From an uncultured Planctomycetaceae bacterium (GTDB taxonomy: Bacteria; Planctomycetota; Planctomycetia; Pirellulales; Pirellulaceae), in the NCBI GenBank assembly GCA_903921945.1, contig CAIXSC010000205.1, forward strand, positions 1-12,888: a DNA stretch of 12,888 nt, given 5' to 3'. Of the stretch, positions 1-6,199 are shown piece by piece. The first letter of the stretch is position 1. Each line of letters begins with the position of its first letter. Below the pieces are notes generated by a model. That model was not told where the DNA came from and searched no databases. It worked only from the letters and a program-made list of their open reading frames with translations. Made by a program: the position numbers and the translations under genes.

Positions 1-207
1 AACCCCGTCTTCCATCGAGGCACCCTTGCCGAGCAGCGTGCTGGTGATGACCCTCGCGCCAGCTTGCCGAGCCAACTCTGGAGTGCCGTCGATGGAGCCG
101 TCATCGACGACGATGATCTCGGACACGTTTCGCGAAGCCCGGGCCAAGGCAATCACCGACTGGATCGTCGGAGACTCATTCAGGACAGGGATTACAACGC
201 TAATCAT
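1..207 (-). CDS. Family-2 glycosyltransferase, N-terminal part (runs off left edge)
   Basis: Only the first 69 residues are in the window. They begin MISVVIPVLNES, continue with a helix of alternating polar residues, then EIIVVDDGSIDGTPELA, and end in GKGASMEDGV. This is the nucleotide-binding start of a GT-A fold, family-2 glycosyltransferase. The VVDDGS stretch holds the Asp residues that usually contact the nucleotide-sugar. The GKG loop after it recalls glucosyl-3-phosphoglycerate synthase-like and related enzymes, but the acceptor cannot be read from this fragment. The start is well supported: on the minus strand a GGAGGA ribosome site (bases 216-221) sits 8 nt before the ATG. The gene is divergent from the regulatory operon at 640. 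Partner genes to the left are unseen. Confidence 0.85.
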   Translation of the reverse strand, partial: MISVVIPVLNESPTIQSVIALARASRNVSEIIVVDDGSIDGTPELARQAGARVITSTLLGKGASMEDGV

Positions 208-533
208 CGCTGGATTCCTCCGTGGATCGAAGTCCGACACTCTCGGTAATTTCCCCGTTTCTATCGGGAGGCGCCCCGGACTGCCACGCAATCCCCATGC
301 CAAAGATCGAACACGCCGAAGTGGCGTCGCCTGGCAGGCAATTCATCCGTGGAGCGCCAGCGACATCCGAGCGACGCGCTCGAGGGGATGGCCGAGTTGG
401 CCGGTGGAACGCCCATGAACGCGGGTAATTTTTTTTCCCATCGCGGCATGTTTTTTGTCGGTGGGCGTGGCTGATGACCCTTCTCATCGACGCCGAGGTC
501 AGGCCTGCGCTGTCGGTTTTTCAATCTGGGCGA

Positions 534-550
534 TTGGCGCGGCGGTTGCA
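534..550 (+). promoter_or_regulatory. Sigma-54 (RpoN) -24/-12 promoter
   Basis: The bases read TTGGCGCG, four spacer bases (GCGG), then TTGCA. The usual consensus is YTGGCACG-N4-TTGCW, so there is one mismatch (G for A inside the -24 element). The invariant GG (536-537) and GC (548-549) are separated by exactly 10 bases, the spacing RpoN requires. By family rule, transcription would start near base 561, leaving a leader of about 79 nt before the ATG at 640. The operon downstream encodes an NtrC-family activator that itself works on sigma-54, so autoregulation is likely. The activator binding site is not identified. Confidence 0.7.
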
Positions 551-628
551 CAGTCGGTAGGCAGCACCGTCCGGACCGCGCGAAGCGTGTTGCCGACGGC
601 CTGGAGGGATAAACCGAGCGGCCCTGGT

Positions 629-634
629 AGGAGG
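629..634 (+). promoter_or_regulatory. Strong Shine-Dalgarno site for the gene at 640
   Basis: A perfect AGGAGG stands five bases before the ATG at 640. It fixes that start and is one of the two main arguments that this unrecognised open frame is a real gene. The other is the sigma-54 promoter upstream. Confidence 0.75.
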
Positions 635-639
635 AGCGA

Positions 640-1434
640 ATGGGACGGGTAACAGATTTTTCTCGGTCTTGGCTGGTGACTGTCGAGGAGACGTTCAGTT
701 CATCGGATCACAGTTGGGCTTACCGTTTTTTACGCGACATGCTGACGCTTTTTCCGCCGTGCGGCATCCGGGGCGCGGTGCGGTTCACGGAGTCCTTGCC
801 GGCGTTAACCGTCCCTGTTTGCAGCGATGGCCTGATGACGCCCACGGTTGTTCCGCCGACGGAAACCAGGAGCCTGCGAATTGCCGCGAACCTCATTCGG
901 GCCGACCACGGCAGCTCGGGGCGCGACTACTTGGAAACGCTTTGGGAGGGACTGCTTGGCCAGTTCCAGCTGTTGAGTCGGGACGTCCACGCAACGAACG
1001 TGGGCTTGCCATGGTCAGCCTACGCGCGCCGGCGATATGATGGCGGTATCGCCTACTTGGGAAGCGGCGACTTGCCGGGCAACGCGCAGCGGGATCTGCG
1101 AGGGCTATTCCGCGTCAGTGGGGCGGGACCAAGGATTGTGTGCTTCTGCCCACCGGGTTTCGAGCGTTTCCGGCGGGTGGTGCCGCTCGATTTGAAGGCC
1201 GAGCGGCTAGCGACCCAGGTCGCGAATCGCTGGAACTGCGAACGGGCATCTTCCTTCCGGGAAACTCCTCGCGACGGTGACCTGTTGGTGGCAATGCGCG
1301 ACAATCGACCTTTTTGGTCGCGGTTGTTTCGTCCGCGGCGGTGGGACGATTTCCCGGGCGGTGGCCAACATCCTTTCCTGTTTAGTCCGGAAACAAATTG
1401 GTCAACGATCGATGAAACGTCGGATTTGGATTGA
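640..1434 (+). CDS. Uncharacterised 264-aa protein, first gene of two-component operon
   Basis: I do not recognise this protein. It has no signal peptide and no membrane segment, so it is probably cytoplasmic. It is rich in Arg and Trp (eight Trp, for example in PWSAYARRRYDGG near 124-136 and RPRRWDDFPGGG near 231-242). It has five Cys (41, 61, 168, 170, 200), two of them in a CFC pair. The middle (about 76-116) looks helical, and the C-terminal third is basic. Evidence that it is real: a perfect AGGAGG at the right distance, a sigma-54 promoter about 90 bases upstream, and a 23-base overlap with the histidine kinase gene that suggests translational coupling. Evidence against: no known motif and only moderate codon bias. 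A role in modulating the kinase or its signal is inference from position only. It could still be a chance open frame in the leader of the kinase gene. Confidence 0.58.
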   Translation: MGRVTDFSRSWLVTVEETFSSSDHSWAYRFLRDMLTLFPPCGIRGAVRFTESLPALTVPVCSDGLMTPTVVPPTETRSLRIAANLIRADHGSSGRDYLETLWEGLLGQFQLLSRDVHATNVGLPWSAYARRRYDGGIAYLGSGDLPGNAQRDLRGLFRVSGAGPRIVCFCPPGFERFRRVVPLDLKAERLATQVANRWNCERASSFRETPRDGDLLVAMRDNRPFWSRLFRPRRWDDFPGGGQHPFLFSPETNWSTIDETSDLD

Positions 1435-2971
1435 ACTGTTCGTTCCCACCATGGTGCTCGGGGTGGCTTGGCTGGCGTTGAGTCTGGCGACCACGTTTTA
1501 CATGGGGTGGATGGAGCGGGAGAACCGTCGGATTCTCGATGAAAACGTGGCGTCCCTGCGCGCCGTGTCGGTGATGCAGGCGTGCGTCGTGAATTGGCAG
1601 GCGATGGTTGTCGATCAAGCCGCCAAACAGCCGTTGCAGTTGCCGCTCTCGAACGCCGATAACCTGCTGAAGGATTTTCGCGGCGCCTTGTTGGAGGCAC
1701 GCGCCAACGCGTTTTCGCCGGATGAGCGCCGCATCGTCGGCCGGATTGAAAAACTGTTTGGCGAAATCGAGGACGACTTCACGCGTCGGCAATCGGAGCC
1801 TCCAGTCCTCGCCCCGCTCAATGTCGCCACGGCGAAGGCGTTGTTGCTGACCGAACTTTGCGGCCAGCTGCGGACCCACAACGAGGAAATCATCCAACGG
1901 GCGGCCAGCGACTTGGACTGGTGGCGTCGGCGGGTAATGACCGCCCGATTGTTGATTACAACCCTGGGGCCGCTCCTGGGTATCGGATTGGGCTATTACA
2001 TTTCCAGCCGGACCCAACGCCGACTCGCGGAAATCCATGTGCGTTTGGTTGGCGCGGCGCATGATTCGAAGCCATGGTTGGTGGCTCCGACTTCCGCCGA
2101 TGGAAGTCTGGACGCGATCGACGACCAGGTGCGACGGGTTGCCGCGCGGATTGAGGAGTTCCTGTCGGAATTAGCGGGAATGCGCCGCGAGGCGACTCGC
2201 GTTGATCGCCTTGTCGCCGTCGGGCAACTGGCCGCCGGAGTCGCTCACGAACTGCGGAATCCATTGACTGCCGTTAAGCTGCTCGTCCAGACGGCGGTGC
2301 AGCGATCGCGTGACGGCGCGCGTCCTTCGTCGCTCGTGGTGGCCTTGGATGAGATCGCGCGTATGGAGAACACCATCCAGAGTCTGCTAGACTACGCTCG
2401 GCCATCGGCTGAGCGGCGCGAAAGGTCGGATTTGAGGGACATCTTGCGAAGCGCCGCGAATCTGGTCCAAGGTCGGGCCGAGCAATGCGCCGCGCGAGTC
2501 GAATTGGATTGTCGCGAAGCTCCGATTCTGCTGCACTGCGATTCCGAACAGATCAGGCAAGTCTTCGTCAATTTGTTTTTGAATGGATTGGATGCAATGG
2601 AATCGGGGGGCGTTCTTTCCGTGTTCGCCACCTTGCGAAACGATCCTGAACTTGGAGATGTGGCATCGGTCGCCGTCTCGGACACTGGCCAGGGTATACC
2701 GCCGGATTTAGTCGATCGGATCTTCGAGCCGTTTGTGACGACAAAGCCTCGCGGAACAGGATTGGGGTTAGCCATTTGCCGGCGTTTGGTCGAAGCGCAC
2801 GGTGGGCGATTGTGGGCCGAGAACCAGATATCGGGCGGGGCCCGCATCTCAGTTATCCTGCCAAACGTGGCTCCGGCCGTGGATTCGTCGGAAGTAGCCA
2901 CCGCGTCGCCGTCCGAATGTCTTAAGGATGCCGGCGGAACGCGGTTGCGAACCGCGCGTCTCGATTCGTGA
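1412..2971 (+). CDS. Membrane sensor histidine kinase (NtrB/ZraS-like)
   Basis: This is a 519-aa sensor kinase. The first membrane helix is about residues 8-30. A mainly helical extracytoplasmic sensor region runs to about 172, and the second helix is about 176-197. A HAMP-like linker follows (about 197-250). The HisKA dimerisation helix carries the H-box AAGVAHELRNP with phospho-acceptor His279. The ATPase domain shows the N-box (FVNLFLNGLDAM, Asn391), G1 (SDTGQGIP, 423-430), the F-box (FEPF, 438-441) and G2 (GTGLGL, 448-453), all intact. It should autophosphorylate and pass phosphate to the regulator encoded next. I chose the ATG at 1412 because the frame upstream (open from 1277) reads through the preceding gene and lacks kinase features, while this start puts the first membrane helix near the N-terminus. 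No clear ribosome site is visible, so expression may depend on coupling to the preceding gene. The sensor region has no recognisable ligand domain, so the signal is unknown. Confidence 0.95.
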   Translation: MKRRIWIELFVPTMVLGVAWLALSLATTFYMGWMERENRRILDENVASLRAVSVMQACVVNWQAMVVDQAAKQPLQLPLSNADNLLKDFRGALLEARANAFSPDERRIVGRIEKLFGEIEDDFTRRQSEPPVLAPLNVATAKALLLTELCGQLRTHNEEIIQRAASDLDWWRRRVMTARLLITTLGPLLGIGLGYYISSRTQRRLAEIHVRLVGAAHDSKPWLVAPTSADGSLDAIDDQVRRVAARIEEFLSELAGMRREATRVDRLVAVGQLAAGVAHELRNPLTAVKLLVQTAVQRSRDGARPSSLVVALDEIARMENTIQSLLDYARPSAERRERSDLRDILRSAANLVQGRAEQCAARVELDCREAPILLHCDSEQIRQVFVNLFLNGLDAMESGGVLSVFATLRNDPELGDVASVAVSDTGQGIPPDLVDRIFEPFVTTKPRGTGLGLAICRRLVEAHGGRLWAENQISGGARISVILPNVAPAVDSSEVATASPSECLKDAGGTRLRTARLDS

Positions 2972-3003
2972 ACTATCGCCTTTTCGACTCCTTAGTGTCC
3001 ACC

Positions 3004-4536
3004 ATGCCCACCTTGCTCGTTGTCGATGATGAGCCCGCCATCCGCTTCAGCATTCAACAGGTGTTTGAAGGCGAGTGCATTCGAGTCCTCGCGGCGGATA
3101 ATGCCGCAGACGCACGCGACGTTTTTCGGGAAACGCTGCCAGACGTCGTCCTGCTCGACATCCGCTTGGGAGGCGAGGATGGCCTGCAAGTTTTTGATAT
3201 GCTCCGCCGGATCGATCCGCAGTGCCTCGTGGTCTTCATCACTGGACACGGCACATCCGAAACGGCGATCGAGGCGATGAAACAGGGCGCTTTCGATTAT
3301 CTGGTCAAACCGCTCGACGCCCAACAACTCGTGGAAACCATCCGTAAGGCCTGCCAGATTCGGCGGCTGATTCGAACCCCGGCCGTCGTGGAGGCGGGCG
3401 AGTCGGAGGGAAGCGAACCCGACTTGATTATTGGCTCCGGCCCCGCCATGCGCACTGTTTTCAAGCAGATCGGGCGCGTGGCCGGCCAAGACATCAATGT
3501 GTTGATTCTAGGGGACAGCGGGACCGGCAAGGAACTTGTCGCCCGCGCGATTTTCCAGCATAGCCGCCGACGACTGGGAACCTTTCTGGCCATCAACTGC
3601 GCAGCGCTGCCGGAAATGTTGCTGGAAAGCGAACTCTTCGGCCATGAAAAAGGGGCCTTCACCGGAGCGGACCGCCGCAGAATCGGAAAGTTCGAACAAG
3701 CGCACGGCGGCACCCTATTCCTCGACGAAGTTGGCGACATGGCCCTGAGCACGCAGGCTAAACTACTTCGGCTTTTGCAAGACGGCACGTTTGAGCGTGT
3801 GGGCGGCAACGAGGTGCTACGAGCCGACGTGCGCATCATTTCCGCCACCAACAAGAAACTTGACGCGATGATCGAGAAAGGGACGTTTCGGCTGGACCTG
3901 TATTATCGTTTGCGAGGCGTCTCGATCAATATCCCGCCCTTATCGGAACGGGCGGACGATATTCCCGAACTGGCGCACTTCTTTGTGTTTCGTTTCAATC
4001 GCGATCTCAGTACTGGAATCGTGGCCATCGCCGAGGAAACGCTGGAACGTTTGCAGGCGTACGCTTGGCCAGGAAATGTCCGCGAATTGCAGAGTGTCCT
4101 GCGCGAATCGCTCTTGCATTCAGCGGGTTCCGTGCTGCTGCCGGAATTCCTCCCGGCTCCGCTCAACCAGTTCGTCGCCGAATCTCCTAGAAACGCCCCG
4201 CAGGCACGGGACGACCTCAATTGGGGCGGATTTGCCAATGAGATTCAGGCCGATATCTCTCGGGGAGAACCCGGTGTTTATCGACGGGCAATCGAACATC
4301 TCGACCAACTGTTGCTCGATACCGTGCTGCTGAAAACGCAGGGGAACCAAGCGGCAGCCGCGGAACTGCTGGGGTTGAGCCGGCCCACCGTGCGGGCAAA
4401 GCTGCGGTCAGTGAATTCCCGCCGTGTTCGCCTCGAATTGACCGGCAACGCCGCCCCGCCACCGCCGCCGACATCATTCAACAAACCAGACTTCAAGATT
4501 GCCGGTAACGAGCAAGAGGGCGAGCGCGAGGGGTAG
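3004..4536 (+). CDS. NtrC-family sigma-54-dependent response regulator
   Basis: This 510-aa regulator has the full three-domain layout. The receiver (about 2-120) has acidic Asp8/Asp9, phospho-acceptor Asp52 (VVLLDIRLGG), Thr80 and Lys102. The AAA+ domain (about 132-370) has Walker A GDSGTGKE (170-177), the sigma-54-contacting GAFTGA loop (217-222), Walker B LFLDE (238-242), and the sensor II region with WPGNVRELQ (355-363). A Fis-type helix-turn-helix is at about 446-469 (NQAAAAELLGLSRPTVRAKL). A proline run and a charged tail of about 35 residues follow. It should be phosphorylated by the kinase encoded just upstream and remodel RpoN-RNA polymerase at distant promoters. A likely target is the -24/-12 promoter at 534-550. 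An in-frame GTG at 2968 overlaps the kinase stop as GTGA and would add 12 residues. I prefer ATG 3004 because the receiver fold begins immediately there. Confidence 0.95.
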   Translation: MPTLLVVDDEPAIRFSIQQVFEGECIRVLAADNAADARDVFRETLPDVVLLDIRLGGEDGLQVFDMLRRIDPQCLVVFITGHGTSETAIEAMKQGAFDYLVKPLDAQQLVETIRKACQIRRLIRTPAVVEAGESEGSEPDLIIGSGPAMRTVFKQIGRVAGQDINVLILGDSGTGKELVARAIFQHSRRRLGTFLAINCAALPEMLLESELFGHEKGAFTGADRRRIGKFEQAHGGTLFLDEVGDMALSTQAKLLRLLQDGTFERVGGNEVLRADVRIISATNKKLDAMIEKGTFRLDLYYRLRGVSINIPPLSERADDIPELAHFFVFRFNRDLSTGIVAIAEETLERLQAYAWPGNVRELQSVLRESLLHSAGSVLLPEFLPAPLNQFVAESPRNAPQARDDLNWGGFANEIQADISRGEPGVYRRAIEHLDQLLLDTVLLKTQGNQAAAAELLGLSRPTVRAKLRSVNSRRVRLELTGNAAPPPPPTSFNKPDFKIAGNEQEGEREG

Positions 4537-4585
4537 GATCGCAGCTGCATCGTCAAGGGCGCCCGGCCTGTCATCGCCAACCGCG

Positions 4586-4613
4586 CTTAAAACCATCACC
4601 CAGCATGTATACT
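4586..4613 (+). promoter_or_regulatory. Possible sigma-70 promoter before the SDR gene
   Basis: TATACT (4608-4613) is a good -10 hexamer. A weak -35 candidate, CTTAAA (4586-4591), lies 16 bases upstream. If it is used, transcription starts near 4620. The ATG at 4605 would then be untranslated, leaving 4623 or 4671 as the start of the next gene. A single good hexamer in a short gap is weak support. Confidence 0.25.
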
Positions 4614-4670
4614 CGCCACGCCATGACGACCAACCACAGCCAAGAATCCAATTCCGAGAAGAAGACCGCG

Positions 4671-5429
4671 ATGGACGGTTCGCTGCGCGATCGCGTCGCG
4701 CTGATCACGGGGGGCGGAACGGGTATCGGCGCGGCGACGGCGCTCTGTTTCGCGAAGAGGGGAGCGGCTGTCGCAGTCCACTTCCATACCAGCCAACACG
4801 CCGCGTCGGAGGTCGTTGAGCGGATCGAATCGCTCGGCGGAAGAGCGGTGGCCGTCTGCGGCAATCTGACGAATTCCGTCGAGGCCAGCTCGGTGGTCGA
4901 CGCGGCCGTCGAGCATTTCGGCCGGCTCGACATTCTGGTCAATAACGCGGGTTCGCCAATTGCTCGGACAAGCCTCGAGACCTGCTCGGACGAGCTTTGG
5001 ATGGAGGCTTTAGCCACGAATCTGTCGAGCGCCTTCTTCGTCGCGCGGCGAGCGATCCCGCATCTGCGACAAAGCGGAAACGGCGCGATCGTCAACAACC
5101 TGTCGCTTGCCGTGCAAACGGGTGGCGCGAACGGGGCCGGCCCCTACGCGATCGCCAAGGGCGGTCTGCAAGTCATGACGCGGACCCTGGCCAAAGAATT
5201 GGCCCCGCAGGTGCGAGTCAACGCGGTGATGCCCGGCGTCATTGAGACACCCCATCACGAACGGTTCACGACCCCGTCGCGAATGACGCAATACATGCAA
5301 GAAACTCCGCTGAAACGCAATGGCGTTCCAGCGGAGGTCGCGGAGGCAATCGTGTTCTTGGCCAGCGACGCCGCCCGTTTCATCAACGGCGCCCTGCTGG
5401 ATATCAACGGCGGACGGTTTTTGCGATAA
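4671..5429 (+). CDS. Short-chain dehydrogenase/reductase (FabG-like SDR)
   Basis: This 252-aa protein is a classical SDR. It has the dinucleotide-binding TGGGTGIG (13-20), the NNAG motif (91-94), and the catalytic residues Asn117, Ser145, Tyr159 and Lys163 in the Y-x-x-x-K arrangement (PYAIAKGG). The C-terminal EVAEAIVFLASDAARFINGA and the final ING-GG stretch are typical of the FabG/glucose-dehydrogenase-like branch. It should be an NAD(P)(H)-dependent oxidoreductase acting in the cytoplasm. The substrate is not readable, and I avoid calling it fabG because that gene normally sits with fatty-acid genes. Upstream in-frame ATGs at 4605 and 4623 would add 22 or 16 hydrophilic residues. I chose 4671 because the family begins a few residues before the glycine motif, although its ribosome site is only a purine-rich run. 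It lies 134 bases after the regulator and probably has its own promoter. Confidence 0.92.
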   Translation: MDGSLRDRVALITGGGTGIGAATALCFAKRGAAVAVHFHTSQHAASEVVERIESLGGRAVAVCGNLTNSVEASSVVDAAVEHFGRLDILVNNAGSPIARTSLETCSDELWMEALATNLSSAFFVARRAIPHLRQSGNGAIVNNLSLAVQTGGANGAGPYAIAKGGLQVMTRTLAKELAPQVRVNAVMPGVIETPHHERFTTPSRMTQYMQETPLKRNGVPAEVAEAIVFLASDAARFINGALLDINGGRFLR

Positions 5430-5511
5430 CGCAGGCCGGGCGATGGATGACCAGCCGCACGCTATGTTGTCGCGAGCAAATCGCGGCGATGGCTTGCCGC
5501 ACTCGTCATCC

Positions 5512-5540
5512 GCGGCGTTTCCATGGGTGTTGAACGCCGC
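5512..5540. terminator. Stem-loop between convergent genes
   Basis: GCGGCGTT (5512-5519) and AACGCCGC (5533-5540) form a perfect 8-base stem with a 13-base loop. It lies between the ends of the SDR gene and the leftward secreted-protein gene, where a bidirectional terminator would be expected. There is no long T run on either side, so intrinsic termination is not proven. Confidence 0.35.
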
Positions 5541-5597
5541 CTCGTTTCGCGGAATTTCGCCACTGCTTGGTTGCGTGGCGATCGTCCGACTCGCCCG

Positions 5598-6038
5598 CTA
5601 GTCAACGGTATACGGGCCAGGAACGATGGTCGGAACGACCAAACCTTTTCCGCCGCCGAACGACAACGCGTCGAGGCTTGCTGTAAAGGTGCTACCCGAT
5701 TGCCGAGAAATCGACACCGTGAAGCCCTGCACCGCCGAAACCACCGCTGATTCGGCGGCCGCTCGGTCGTACATCGAGCCGTTGCCGTCGATCGCCGTGC
5801 CGTAATTGTTCGCGTCAATGTTGAAACGCGAACCCGTTTCGTAATCGTAAATCACACCCGCGATCGTCGCCAAACTGGTCGAACGCGCACCAAACGCCGT
5901 ACCCCGGACTTCGCGGCCATCCGCGTCACTGATGATCTCCAGCGACCCCAAACCTAACTTTCGCGCCAAGTCCCGGTCCTCCGCGCAGACCGTCGACGCC
6001 ATCAGCACAACGATCAATCCGGTCATCGCTTTCCACAT
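5598..6038 (-). CDS. Small secreted protein of unknown function
   Basis: This is a 146-aa protein. MWKAMTGLIVVLMASTVCA is a signal peptide with a likely cut before Glu20. The mature part begins with LARKLGLGSLEIISDADG followed by REVRGTAFGARS, then a Gly/Ser/Ala/Asn-rich stretch with two more Asp/Asn-rich turns. It has no Cys in the mature chain, no membrane anchor and no sorting signal at the C-terminus. From memory, planctomycetes carry many small secreted proteins with a similar GLG...SDA.G..VRG core, so this may be one of that uncharacterised set. That match is not verified. The start is firm: GGGAGGA (6046-6052 on the plus strand) sits seven bases upstream of the ATG. An in-frame start at 6113 would bury the signal peptide. 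It is likely a single-gene unit, convergent with the SDR gene. Confidence 0.8.
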   Translation of the reverse strand: MWKAMTGLIVVLMASTVCAEDRDLARKLGLGSLEIISDADGREVRGTAFGARSTSLATIAGVIYDYETGSRFNIDANNYGTAIDGNGSMYDRAAAESAVVSAVQGFTVSISRQSGSTFTASLDALSFGGGKGLVVPTIVPGPYTVD

Positions 6039-6130
6039 CTTGGATTCCTCCCAACAATTTCCCGCTAGCGTCCGCACCGCAGTCAACCTTTGACGCGACG
6101 CGAACAGCTCCAATGCTGAGGAAAGTTAGG

Positions 6131-6175
6131 CTACGGATTACGTAGAGCAAATCGAATCGCGAAAGTTGCGCGATT
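6131..6175 (-). terminator. Two tandem hairpins after hypE
   Basis: Downstream of hypE on the minus strand are two perfect inverted repeats. AATCGCG/CGCGATT (6155-6161 and 6169-6175) has a seven-base loop, and CTACG/CGTAG (6131-6135 and 6141-6145) has a five-base loop. On the minus strand the first is followed by CGATTTGC, only a weak U stretch. They could end the hyp transcript or form part of the leader of the secreted-protein gene. Confidence 0.4.
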
Positions 6176-6199
6176 GAGAAGATTTCACCGCGCGAACCG

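Larger units (their letters stand above)
208..639. other. 432-base divergent intergenic region
   Basis: No convincing gene lies here. The short open frames lack good start signals and have unnatural composition. The region separates the leftward glycosyltransferase from the rightward regulatory operon. It contains a sigma-54-type promoter (534-550), a T8 run at 429-436, a T6 run at 451-456, and scattered ACGCC/GGCGT pentamers (313-317, 323-327, 409-413, 464-468, 490-494) that could be activator sites. An 8-base palindrome CAGGCCTG is at 500-507. I see no structured RNA. Confidence 0.7.

Noticed and set aside
397..412. Second GG-N10-GC match (TTGGCCGG...AACGC) as another sigma-54 promoter
   Set aside because: The -12 element lacks TTGC, so only the spacing matches.
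420..456. CGCGGG...CCC-AT-CGCG stem followed by T6 as a plus-strand terminator
   Set aside because: The stem is broken by a bulge, the loop is itself a T8 run, and no rightward gene ends just upstream.
1277..1411. N-terminal extension of the histidine kinase by 45 codons
   Set aside because: The extension has no kinase or membrane signature and lies wholly inside the preceding gene. ATG 1412 gives a normal N-terminal membrane helix.
1053..1700. Minus-strand open frame of 215 codons opposite the unknown gene and the kinase start
   Set aside because: It is a shadow: very rich in Arg, Ser and Pro, has no motif, and overlaps the verified kinase coding sequence.
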